In this document: piece after piece, positions 1 to 6,371 of the stretch | How the letters are laid out: each line of letters begins with the position of its first letter | Numbering within the stretch: position 1 is the stretch's first letter | NCBI GenBank assembly: GCA_031423155.1 | Contig: JANPEZ010000077.1 | Location: 1 to 10,053, forward strand | Source of the DNA: JANPEZ01 sp031423155 | GTDB lineage: Bacteria > Actinomycetota > UBA4738 > HRBIN12 | Direction: 5' to 3' | Length of the DNA stretch: 10,053 nt | Notes under the pieces: model-generated | Told to the model about the DNA's origin: nothing | The model's input: only the letters and a program-made list of their open reading frames with translations | The model's database searches: none | Position numbers and translations under genes: made by a program

Positions 1-809
1 GTGGAGCCGCCGGCCGTGACCGTGGCCGCAGAATCGTCCTTCGTGATGGACAGATCGCCCGACCGCAAGATCGTGTCGGTATCGGTCGCCGAGTCGTTCG
101 CCGAGTTCCCGTCGGTGATCGGTGAAGAAGAGATCGCCGCACTGTTCGCCAACGATCCACCTGAGAAGTCGGATGCGACCGCCAGGGTCAGCTGGTACGA
201 GACACTCCCGCTCGGGGCGAGCGCCGCCGAAGTCGTGCAGCTGAATGCGCCTGCGGCGATCGCGCAATCCGCCTCCGACTCGCTGCCGGTCGTACCCGAG
301 GGGATCGTGTCCGTCACGACGGCCCCGGCCGGAACCGTCGAGGGCCCGTTGTTCGTAAGGGTGATGGTGTAGGTGGTCGACTGGCCCGCCATCACGCTCG
401 CAACGCCGTCGGTCTTCGAAACGGATAGATCCCCGACCTTGCTGACGGTGTCTGTGTCGGTGGCGCTGTCGTTGGAGCTATCCGGGTCGGTGATCGGGGA
501 CGACGTGATCGAGGCGGTATTCACCAGCGACGCTCCCGAGTAGCCGGAGGGAACGGCCAGGGTCACTTGGTAGGTGACGCTCGCGCTGGGTGCAAGCGCC
601 GCCGAAGTGGTGCAGGTCATAACCCCGGCGACGATCGAGCAGTTGGCCTCGGACTCGGAGGCCGTCACGCCCGCCGGTATGGTGTCGCTCACGACTACCC
701 CGGCCGGAACGGTTGAGGGTCCGGTATTCGTGACCGTGATGCTGTAGGTCGCCGAGTTCCCCGCGATCACAGATGCAGCGCCGTCGGTCTTCGTGATGAC
801 CAGATCCCC
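1..809 (-). repeat. Two complete type-B DUF11 modules and the start of a third
   Basis: Modules 3 (809-435) and 4 (434-60) are each exactly 125 codons and share GPSTVPAG, a DTIP motif, CTTSAALAPS, SSPITD and NDSATDTDT. Each has two cysteines in equivalent positions (NCSI...TCTT and DCAI...SCTT), absent from modules 1 and 2, which suggests an intramodule disulfide. A fifth module begins at 59 and runs off the window. Confidence 0.75.
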
Positions 810-2414
810 CGAGCGCGTGACCGTCGTCCCGGCCGTGCTGGAAAGATCGCCCGAGTCCGGATCGGAAGTCGTGCTGGAGACAGAGGCGGTGTTGGACACA
901 TCCGTGGTCCTCGCCGGGTCCACCTTCACCACCATCTGCAGGTTGGTGGTTCCGGCGGCGACCGTTCCGAGGTTCCACGTAACGGTTCCTCCGGACTCTG
1001 TCCCTCCGTTATCGGCCGACACGAAACTGGTCCCGGCCGGCACGGCGTCAGTGACCGTGACGTTACGGGCGCTGCTCGGACCCCCGTTGGTCACAGCGAT
1101 GTTGTACGTGATGTTGTTCCCGGCCTTCACCGGATCGGGCGAGTCGGTCTTGACGATCGAAAGGTCTGCAGACGTCGAGACGTTGGTGGTTTCGGTGTCC
1201 GAGTTGTTCCCGCTCGTGGGATCCGATGACGTCGTGGAGACGGTCGCGGTGTTCGACAGGTTGGCCGTCCTGGCCGCATCGACCTGAACCGTCATCTGCA
1301 GAGCCGTAGAAGCCCCGGAAGCCATGCTGCCCAGGTTCCACGTAACGGTCCCTCCGGACTCCGTTCCTCCGTTGTCGGCCGAAACGAAACTGGTCCCGGC
1401 GGGAAGAGCATCGGTCACGGTGACGCCCGTCGCTGTCGCGGGACCGGAGTTCGACACATTCAGTGTGTAGGTCAGGTTGGTCCCCGCGGTGACCGGATCG
1501 GCCGAGTCAGACTTCGTTATCGACACGTCGGCCTGCTCGATGGCGGTAACCGCCAAGAGACTCACGCTGAAGTCGGAGTTGTAGTGGTAGCTGCTGCCCG
1601 AGAAGTCGTAGACGAGTCCGCCCATGCTCGCCGTCCCCGGGGAGATGACCTTGATCGTGTAGGTGGTCTGCATCGTGCCGCCTGCCTTGCCCGTACCGAG
1701 GCAACTGCGATAGCCGGCGACCGAGGGATCCGGCTGCCAAGTACAGGCGTCGGCATAGATCTTGTCGTTCGTCCCTCCGGATGGAGCGGTATACGTCGCG
1801 CTGACCGACAGGATCTGGAAGATCGCGTTAGGCCAGTTGAGGAAGGTGGACATCTGCTCGTACCCGGCGGTCGCCGTGCTGCTGCTGAAGACGTACGAGT
1901 AGGTGTTTCCGACGATCACGGTCGTCGGTCCCGTCACGCCCTGGATCGTGTTCCTGTTCTGGGAGACGAGCTTCTCAACGTAGACCTCACGAGGAGTCGG
2001 CGTGCTGATCGTTCCGAGGGTGTCGGCCGTCACGTTGATGTGGAAGCGCCGGGCCGTGTTGTAGGCGGCGGAGTTCCTCGTGATCCGGACGTTGAAGTAG
2101 AAGTCGGTGCAGGCGCCGGCGGCGAGTGAGCTCACGGACAGCGGGTTGGACCCGAACAGGTTGATATATGTGTTGGCCGTGTCCCAGACGAACGTGGCGG
2201 TCGCGTTGTTGGCGGTCGAGGTACCCGTATTGCAGACCCTCGCGCCCTCGGCGAACTCGTTGGGACCGTCGTTGACATCGTTGCTGTCGAGTCCGACTAC
2301 TCCCCAGGTGATGAGCGATGCGGTCAGGTTGGGAGCCGCCGACGCCACGACCGGTTGTATCCATGTAAGGGCCACCGCCAGCAGGAGCGTCATAGCTCCT
2401 AGGCGCCGGACCAT
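1..2414 (-). CDS. Secreted DUF11-repeat surface protein (C-terminus off the window)
   Basis: The minus strand is open from the left edge to position 2414, giving at least 804 residues with no stop. The N-terminus is a Sec signal peptide: Arg3-Arg4, a hydrophobic stretch over about residues 8-20, and a likely cleavage after VASA near residue 26. Residues ~27-294 form a region I cannot assign to a named domain. From residue 295 there are tandem ~120-125-residue modules of the DUF11/B_ant_repeat type (TIGR01451), each starting D-L-S-I-x-K-x-D, continuing with an A-G-x-x-x-T-Y-x-I-x-V-x-N-x-G-P block, and ending with N-T-A and S-x-D-P. They start at residues 295, 416, 536, 661 and 786. Such proteins are exported and often cell-surface or S-layer-like; no anchor is visible because the end is missing. 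An in-frame ATG at 2441 would add nine residues (MSSRISPPH); neither start has a convincing ribosome binding site. Function beyond an adhesive or structural role is unknown. Confidence 0.85.
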   Translation of the reverse strand, partial: MVRRLGAMTLLLAVALTWIQPVVASAAPNLTASLITWGVVGLDSNDVNDGPNEFAEGARVCNTGTSTANNATATFVWDTANTYINLFGSNPLSVSSLAAGACTDFYFNVRITRNSAAYNTARRFHINVTADTLGTISTPTPREVYVEKLVSQNRNTIQGVTGPTTVIVGNTYSYVFSSSTATAGYEQMSTFLNWPNAIFQILSVSATYTAPSGGTNDKIYADACTWQPDPSVAGYRSCLGTGKAGGTMQTTYTIKVISPGTASMGGLVYDFSGSSYHYNSDFSVSLLAVTAIEQADVSITKSDSADPVTAGTNLTYTLNVSNSGPATATGVTVTDALPAGTSFVSADNGGTESGGTVTWNLGSMASGASTALQMTVQVDAARTANLSNTATVSTTSSDPTSGNNSDTETTNVSTSADLSIVKTDSPDPVKAGNNITYNIAVTNGGPSSARNVTVTDAVPAGTSFVSADNGGTESGGTVTWNLGTVAAGTTNLQMVVKVDPARTTDVSNTASVSSTTSDPDSGDLSSTAGTTVTRSGDLVITKTDGAASVIAGNSATYSITVTNTGPSTVPAGVVVSDTIPAGVTASESEANCSIVAGVMTCTTSAALAPSASVTYQVTLAVPSGYSGASLVNTASITSSPITDPDSSNDSATDTDTVSKVGDLSVSKTDGVASVMAGQSTTYTITLTNNGPSTVPAGAVVTDTIPSGTTGSESEADCAIAAGAFSCTTSAALAPSGSVSYQLTLAVASDFSGGSLANSAAISSSPITDGNSANDSATDTDTILRSGDLSITKDDSAATVTAGGS
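810..1532 (-). repeat. Two tandem type-A DUF11 modules
   Basis: Module 1 (1532-1170, 121 codons) and module 2 (1169-810, 120 codons) are close relatives inside the surface-protein gene. Over 1333-1400 and 970-1037 (68 bases each) the DNA differs at five positions by my count. All five are synonymous, so the 23-residue stretch from AGTSFVSADN to VTWNL is identical in both copies. This indicates tandem duplication within the gene. Confidence 0.8.
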
Positions 2415-2515
2415 GTGAGGGGGGGATATGCGAGAGGACATATGTGCTCATGTGTCGTCTCCGGGGAAGGTTTCCTGATGCCTGCAGGAGAAGATGGTCA
2501 CTGGATCGGTCTATT

Positions 2516-2535
2516 TCCCTATAACTCGGTAGGGA
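2516..2535. promoter_or_regulatory. Perfect 6-bp inverted repeat upstream of the surface-protein gene
   Basis: TCCCTA (2516-2521) and TAGGGA (2530-2535) are exact reverse complements separated by eight bases (TAACTCGG), in a locally AT-richer patch. The site lies 75-100 bases upstream of the possible starts of the surface-protein gene and downstream of the small membrane-protein gene. It could be an operator for a dimeric regulator or a small RNA hairpin. The symmetry is seen; the function is inferred. Confidence 0.3.
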
Positions 2536-2558
2536 TAGATGCCGCGAGCGCGTGATGT

Positions 2559-2578
2559 CGGCCACCCGGGGTGGGCCG
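2559..2578 (-). terminator. GC-rich hairpin after the small membrane-protein gene
   Basis: CGGCCAC (2559-2565) can pair with GTGGGCCG (2571-2578) with one bulged G and a five-base loop. It starts about 18 bases beyond the stop codon of the minus-strand gene ending at 2596. No T-tract follows on the minus strand. Many actinobacterial terminators lack one, so this is only a possible terminator. Confidence 0.3.
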
Positions 2579-2595
2579 GACGCGGGACTGTCGTG

Positions 2596-2964
2596 TCAGC
2601 CGATACCGAGGCCCGTCATCAACGCGCGCAGCGTCAGACCGAAGCAGAAGAACGCCGCGACCGCGAATGGGAGCCAGGGTTTGCTCGCATAGTCGGGTCG
2701 TCGCGCCACCGAATGCGCGACCGCTAGAGCCAGGATCGGGAAGATGCCGTACGCGTAGTGAAGGACCGGCAGGCGGTATCCGGCGATGAACAGACCGATA
2801 CCGATGATCGCCTGCACGCCGGCGACTACCTGTACGACGGCGACCCACTTCCAGTAGGCGGCCCCCGGTGAGCGCTTGAGTGCCCACGCCCCGATGCCCC
2901 AGACGAACCCGAGGCCGAACAGACCGACCACTAAGAAGCCCGCTAACTCGTGTACCTGTGACAT
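2596..2964 (-). CDS. Small four-helix integral membrane protein, unknown function
   Basis: A 122-residue protein made almost entirely of hydrophobic helices at about residues 6-28, 38-61, 67-87 and 95-118. Features that may be characteristic are the LPVLHYAYG segment (65-73) entering helix 3 and Arg113 inside helix 4. I do not recognise a named family. It is transcribed divergently from the UvrD2-like helicase with only 47 bases between the start codons. The ATG at 2964 is chosen because a TAGGAT -10-like hexamer ends nine bases upstream, which fits a leaderless or near-leaderless transcript. A weak AGGA lies within the same hexamer. Its job cannot be deduced from the sequence or from the helicase neighbour. 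Third-position G/C bias and a clean membrane-protein profile support it as a real gene. Confidence 0.8.
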   Translation of the reverse strand: MSQVHELAGFLVVGLFGLGFVWGIGAWALKRSPGAAYWKWVAVVQVVAGVQAIIGIGLFIAGYRLPVLHYAYGIFPILALAVAHSVARRPDYASKPWLPFAVAAFFCFGLTLRALMTGLGIG

Positions 2965-2973
2965 CGCGCGGGC

Positions 2974-2979
2974 ATCCTA
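2974..2979 (-). promoter_or_regulatory. -10-like element TAGGAT for the small membrane-protein gene
   Basis: Read on the minus strand, TAGGAT fits the actinobacterial -10 pattern TAnnnT. Its end is nine bases from the ATG at 2964, so transcription would begin at or just before the start codon. No clear -35 hexamer is visible. Confidence 0.4.
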
Positions 2980-2999
2980 CCCGTGTCGGAGGCCGCTGG

Positions 3000-3005
3000 T
3001 AGGGT
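3000..3005 (+). promoter_or_regulatory. -10-like element TAGGGT for the helicase gene
   Basis: TAGGGT fits TAnnnT and lies six bases before the GTG at 3012, placing the expected transcription start on the start codon itself. The same bases contain AGGG, seven bases from the GTG, which could instead act as a weak ribosome binding site. No clear -35 is visible. Confidence 0.4.
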
Positions 3006-3011
3006 CGGCGC

Positions 3012-4925
3012 GTGAGGCCATCGGAGGAGATACTCGCTGGGTTGAACCCTGCCCAACGGGAGGCCGCCGCGGCGGTGCGCGGGCCGGTGGTGATACTCGC
3101 GGGAGCCGGCACCGGCAAGACCACGACCATCACGCATCGCATCGCGTATCAGGTCGCGACCGGCGCTTTCGAAGCCTCGCGCCTACTTGCGGTCACGTTC
3201 ACCGAGAAGGCCGCCCGCGAGTTGAAGTCTCGTTTGTCATCGCTCGGTGTCGAAGGCGTCGAAGCGCGCACGTTCCACTCTGCCGCGCTCTCGCAGTTGT
3301 CACGGCTCTGGCAAGCGCATACGGGCCAGGCGTTGCCCGAGATCTTGGATCACAAGGCGCCGCTGATCTCGTCTCTCGCGAATGCTTTGCCGGCGCCGCA
3401 CCGATTCCTTCCGCGACGCGAGTTGGCCGGCGAGATCGAGTGGGCCAAGAACCGCATGATCTCCACTGAGTCCTACCTCGGAGCGTTGTCCCGCGAATCG
3501 CACGAGCCACCGATCCCGGCAGAGCTGATGCTCCGCGTCTTCGAGGGGTACGAGAAGCGCAAGCGCTCGATGAACCGCATCGACTTCGAGGACATGCTGG
3601 GACTGGCTGTGCAACTGTTCGACGGGTATCCCGCAGCGGTCGAGGAAGTACGCGCGCGGTTCCACGCCTTCACGGTCGATGAGTTCCAGGACGTGAACCC
3701 TCTTCAGGCGGCTCTGCTCGACCGCTGGCTCGGCGATCGCGACGACCTGTGCGTGGTGGGCGATGACTACCAGACGATCTATTCGTTCACGGGAGCCTCG
3801 CCCTCGCACCTGCTGGGGTTCGTCGAGCGGTTCCCCTCCGCGGTGGTGGTCAAGCTAGAGGAGAACTACAGGTCCTCGCCTCAGGTGTTGGAGTTCGCGA
3901 ACCGGCTGGCGCCGCACTTGGGAGGGTTCTCCAAGACGCTCCGCGCGACCAGGCCGCAGGGAGCGGAGCCGGTCGTCCGCGCGGTTCCGGATGAGCCCGC
4001 CGAGGTCGCCGCCGTGGTTCGGGCGGTCACCGGCCTGCGCGACAAGGGCGTCCCCCTGGAAGAGATCGCCGTCCTGTACCGCATCAACGCGCGCTCCGAG
4101 CCATTCGAGGAGGCCTTCGCGCGGGCCGGCATCCCGTATCAGGTCAGGGACGGCGCCTTCCTGCGCCGGTCGGGGCCGCGATCGGTGTTGCAGCGCCTGC
4201 GGCGCGAGACGGGGGGCGTCGCTCAGACGATCGAACGGGTCACGGACTCGATCGGCTATGACCCCGGCACCGAGCCCGACGGTGACGAGGAGGCCACGCG
4301 CCAGTCCGACCTTGCGCGCCTGCGCGCTCTCGCGGGTGAATTCACTTCGGCTCATCCCGACGGTGACCTGGCCGCCTTCGTCGCCGAGCTGGGGCGCAGG
4401 TTCTCCACCGAGCACAGCGGGCGCGGCGTCAACCTGCTCACGTATCACCGCGCGAAGGGCTTGGAGTTCGACGCGGTCTTCCTGCCTCGCCTTCTCGACG
4501 GCGAACTGCCCTTCCGCTCCGGTCGCGCGAAAGCCGACCCGGAGGAAGAACGGCGACTCCTATATGTAGGTATCACCCGCGCGCGCTCTTACCTCTTCTT
4601 GACCTGGCCTTCGGACGCGCGCGCCGATCCGAGTCCGTTCCTGCGCGAGTTGGGCGTTGCGCCGGTACCTGTGGCGCGCCCGGCTCGCTCCCCCGTGACC
4701 GTCGGCAGGAACGGTCCGCTGTTCGACCGGTTGAAAGAGTGGAGGCGCAAACGCGCCCAGGCCGACGGCGTCCCGGCCTACGTGATCTTCCACGACAGCA
4801 CGCTTGCTCAGATAGCCGAATCGCGTCCCAGCGACTGGGCGGACCTGGCGGCGATCTCAGGCGTGGGCCCCACGAAACTCGACCGCTACGCCGAAGAGGT
4901 CCTGGGAGTCGTGCACACCGGCTAG
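3012..4925 (+). CDS. uvrD2: UvrD2-like superfamily 1 DNA helicase with C-terminal HRDC domain
   Basis: A 637-residue ATP-dependent SF1A (UvrD/PcrA/Rep) helicase, a 3'-5' translocase family acting in DNA repair and replication. The motif set is complete: Walker A GAGTGKT (31-37), Ia TFTEKAARE (62-70), Ib TFHS (87-90), Walker B VDEFQD (222-227), III GDDYQTIYSFTGA (250-262), IV ENYRSSP (284-290), V LLTYHRAKGLEFDAV (475-489) and VI LLYVGITRAR (516-525). Residues ~570-636 form an HRDC domain with the helix-hairpin-like SGVGPTKLDRYAEEVL. Helicase plus HRDC is the actinobacterial UvrD2 layout. Mycobacterial UvrD2 carries a four-cysteine motif between these parts; here the linker (~545-570) has no cysteine. 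The segment between motifs IV and V is fairly short, which makes the protein smaller than UvrD or PcrA. The GTG start at 3012 is favoured by the TAGGGT hexamer and the LNPAQREAA motif close to the N-terminus. The gene symbol is by family resemblance. Confidence 0.92.
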   Translation: MRPSEEILAGLNPAQREAAAAVRGPVVILAGAGTGKTTTITHRIAYQVATGAFEASRLLAVTFTEKAARELKSRLSSLGVEGVEARTFHSAALSQLSRLWQAHTGQALPEILDHKAPLISSLANALPAPHRFLPRRELAGEIEWAKNRMISTESYLGALSRESHEPPIPAELMLRVFEGYEKRKRSMNRIDFEDMLGLAVQLFDGYPAAVEEVRARFHAFTVDEFQDVNPLQAALLDRWLGDRDDLCVVGDDYQTIYSFTGASPSHLLGFVERFPSAVVVKLEENYRSSPQVLEFANRLAPHLGGFSKTLRATRPQGAEPVVRAVPDEPAEVAAVVRAVTGLRDKGVPLEEIAVLYRINARSEPFEEAFARAGIPYQVRDGAFLRRSGPRSVLQRLRRETGGVAQTIERVTDSIGYDPGTEPDGDEEATRQSDLARLRALAGEFTSAHPDGDLAAFVAELGRRFSTEHSGRGVNLLTYHRAKGLEFDAVFLPRLLDGELPFRSGRAKADPEEERRLLYVGITRARSYLFLTWPSDARADPSPFLRELGVAPVPVARPARSPVTVGRNGPLFDRLKEWRRKRAQADGVPAYVIFHDSTLAQIAESRPSDWADLAAISGVGPTKLDRYAEEVLGVVHTG

Positions 4926-4931
4926 AGCCGG
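4918..4931. terminator. Short inverted repeat spanning overlapping convergent stop codons
   Basis: CCGGC (4918-4922) and GCCGG (4927-4931) can form a 5-bp stem with a TAGA loop, equivalent on both strands. It covers the CTAG at 4922-4925 that supplies the stop codon of each convergent gene. There is no T-tract on either side. A weak bidirectional terminator is possible but not shown. Confidence 0.25.
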
Positions 4932-5647
4932 ACCGCCAACATCCCTGCTGCCAGCAGCGGCACCGCCAACGACATCAGTTTCAAAGCGCGTTCGGGGGCG
5001 GCGGTCAGCGAAGAAGCGTCGATCGGCTCCGAGCCGCCGCCCGCAAGTCGCATCTGTCCCTCGACTTCCAGAACCTGCCGGCGGACGTGCCGCACGGGTG
5101 TGGACAGCACGCGCTGAGCGGCCGAGATCAGCGCGCACGCACCAGCGAGCGCTACCGCGCCCCAGCTCACGCGGCCCGTCTGCGCGAAGGAAGCGGTGAG
5201 CACAGGGAAGGCTCCCCAAGCCAGCGAGAAGACCAGGTCCGAGTGGAACAGCCCACCGAACGGCTCCAGGTTGTACGCGCCCACGAGGAAGACACCAACG
5301 ACGATGAAGAGCCACAGCCAAGCACCCTGCTCCGCCGCGCCGTGGATGCCGAACGCGACGGCCCCGGCCAGTCCGCCGACCGCCAGCGAGACCAGTACAG
5401 CGCTCGGGATCCTCGTCTTCAGAGGTCTGCCGTGCAGTTCGTCCAGCGCGTGAGCCGCGATACCCATCGCGAGGAAGAAGGCGGCGAGCGTTTCGAGGAG
5501 CCATCGGACCCGAACCTGCGGCGCGATCGCCGCGCCCATCACGACGTATGACAGGTGCCAGATGGTGTACGGCGGGTGAAGCAGCGACCAGTAGTCGCGC
5601 CACCCGCCGGGTTCCAGGGCGTAGAAGGCCGCGCGCTCCTCAGTCAT
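4922..5647 (-). CDS. Polytopic membrane protein, divergent UbiA-prenyltransferase-like
   Basis: A 241-residue membrane protein with about six or seven hydrophobic helices (roughly 27-44, 48-67, 81-102, 109-125, 137-157, 160-180 and 222-240). Its pattern recalls the UbiA superfamily, including UbiA and MenA. An early LHPPYTIWHLSYVVMGA helix is followed at 66-81 by AHALDELHGRPLKTRIP, in the place of the canonical N-D-x-x-D-x-x-x-D ... R-P site. Residues 130-160 (FGGLFHSDLVF, then WGAFPVLTASFAQTG) resemble the second conserved loop of MenA. If related, the Asp-rich metal-diphosphate site is reduced to one Asp-Glu pair, so prenyl-transfer activity is doubtful. A ~40-residue loop precedes the last helix, unlike typical UbiA. 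The ATG at 5647 overlaps the methyltransferase gene by eight bases, implying coupled translation. The UbiA relation is my inference; an unrelated membrane family remains possible. Confidence 0.5.
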   Translation of the reverse strand: MTEERAAFYALEPGGWRDYWSLLHPPYTIWHLSYVVMGAAIAPQVRVRWLLETLAAFFLAMGIAAHALDELHGRPLKTRIPSAVLVSLAVGGLAGAVAFGIHGAAEQGAWLWLFIVVGVFLVGAYNLEPFGGLFHSDLVFSLAWGAFPVLTASFAQTGRVSWGAVALAGACALISAAQRVLSTPVRHVRRQVLEVEGQMRLAGGGSEPIDASSLTAAPERALKLMSLAVPLLAAGMLAVRL

Positions 5648-6371
5648 TTAGCGGCCCAGCCTTTACCGCCCAGATGACGATGCCTCCGCCGAGCGACATC
5701 TTTCGCGAGCGCACATGCTTCAGCCCCGCGGCCTGCCACCACCGGATCTGCTCCGGTAGCGGATACCTCTTATAGAAGCGACTGATACTCGGACCGAGGA
5801 ACATGCCCGTACGCCTCCACGCCCGCGAGACCAAGGCGCCGATCGACGGCATCACGGCCCGGGTGTACACGAGCCAGGCCGCATGCCACGCCGGTCCGGC
5901 CGGAACGTGGAACTCAAGACAGGCCAGGGTTCCGCCGGGTCTGAGAACCCTCGCGAGTTCGCGCATAGTCGCTTCGGGATCGTCCACGTACCTCAGCAGA
6001 TAGGTGAAGGTGACCGAGTCGAAGGTTGCATCTTCGAACGGCAGCTCCTCCGCACGACCGAGCACAGGCTGGATCAGATCGTCCAGCCTCGCGAGCTTGG
6101 CAGGTTCTTCACCCGAACGGAGCATCGCCTCGCTCGGATCCAGCGAGACCACCTGCACGTGTTTGCGCGCGGCCAGCTCGCGCGAGACGAGCCCTGTGCC
6201 GCTGGCGACGTCCAGCACCGTCGAGCCGGGGATCGCGTTCACATTCGAGACCATGAATCGGCGCCAACGGGCGTCCTGACCGAACGAGAGCGCAGCCCCC
6301 ATCCGCTCGTACTCCGGCGCGATGCCCGCGAACAACCGGCGCGCGTGCTGCGTCCGGTCCGAGCCCGTCAT
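5640..6371 (-). CDS. UbiE/MenG-like class I SAM-dependent methyltransferase
   Basis: A 243-residue Rossmann-fold methyltransferase. Motif I is VLDVASGTG (52-60), which binds S-adenosylmethionine; the acidic residue at the end of strand 2 is in SLDPSEAML (76-84); ATFDSVTFTYLLRYVDDP (115-132) and RVLRPGGTLACLEF (141-154) match the corresponding UbiE/COQ5 segments (F-D-x-I-T-x-x-x-x-L-R-N-V and V-L-K-P-G-G ... L-E-F). The N-terminal FAGIAPEYERMGAALSFGQDARWRR also matches the UbiE start (F-x-x-V-A-x-x-Y-D-x-M-N ... S-x-G ... W-R-x). Known UbiE/MenG enzymes C-methylate (demethyl)menaquinone or ubiquinone precursors. Residues 196-205 (SISRFYKRYP) correspond to the family's S-I-x-x-F-P stretch. The start is an ATGA overlap with the phosphatase gene and the end overlaps the UbiA-like gene by eight bases. 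Whether this is the cell's main MenG or a paralogue for another lipid quinone cannot be decided here. Confidence 0.8.
   Translation of the reverse strand: MTGSDRTQHARRLFAGIAPEYERMGAALSFGQDARWRRFMVSNVNAIPGSTVLDVASGTGLVSRELAARKHVQVVSLDPSEAMLRSGEEPAKLARLDDLIQPVLGRAEELPFEDATFDSVTFTYLLRYVDDPEATMRELARVLRPGGTLACLEFHVPAGPAWHAAWLVYTRAVMPSIGALVSRAWRRTGMFLGPSISRFYKRYPLPEQIRWWQAAGLKHVRSRKMSLGGGIVIWAVKAGPLND

Noticed and set aside
1..1287. Plus-strand open frames opposite the DUF11 repeats (1-372 and 793-1287)
   Set aside because: They recur because the underlying repeat recurs; their Val/Ser/Thr-rich sequence is the antisense shadow of the modules and has no start signal of its own.
60..1532. Regularly spaced direct repeats that could suggest a CRISPR array
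   Set aside because: The period is about 360-375 bases, the reading frame is kept throughout, and the repeated unit is a DUF11 coding module.
1987..2565. A 192-residue minus-strand frame overlapping the start of the surface protein
   Set aside because: It is out of frame with the signal peptide and DUF11 protein, is rich in Arg, His and Gln with no hydrophobic or domain pattern, and covers the same bases as the well-supported gene.
2442..2595. A structured leader or riboswitch between the small membrane protein and the surface-protein gene
   Set aside because: Short pairings such as GGAA/TTCC and CTCC/GGAG can be drawn, but I could match them to no known riboswitch consensus.
4739..5603. 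Overlapping long frames on both strands (plus 4739-5551, minus 4857-5603) around the helicase/UbiA-like junction
   Set aside because: Both are low-complexity Arg/Gly/Ala-rich readings out of frame with the hydrophobic protein at 4922-5647, and one would cross the helicase stop region.
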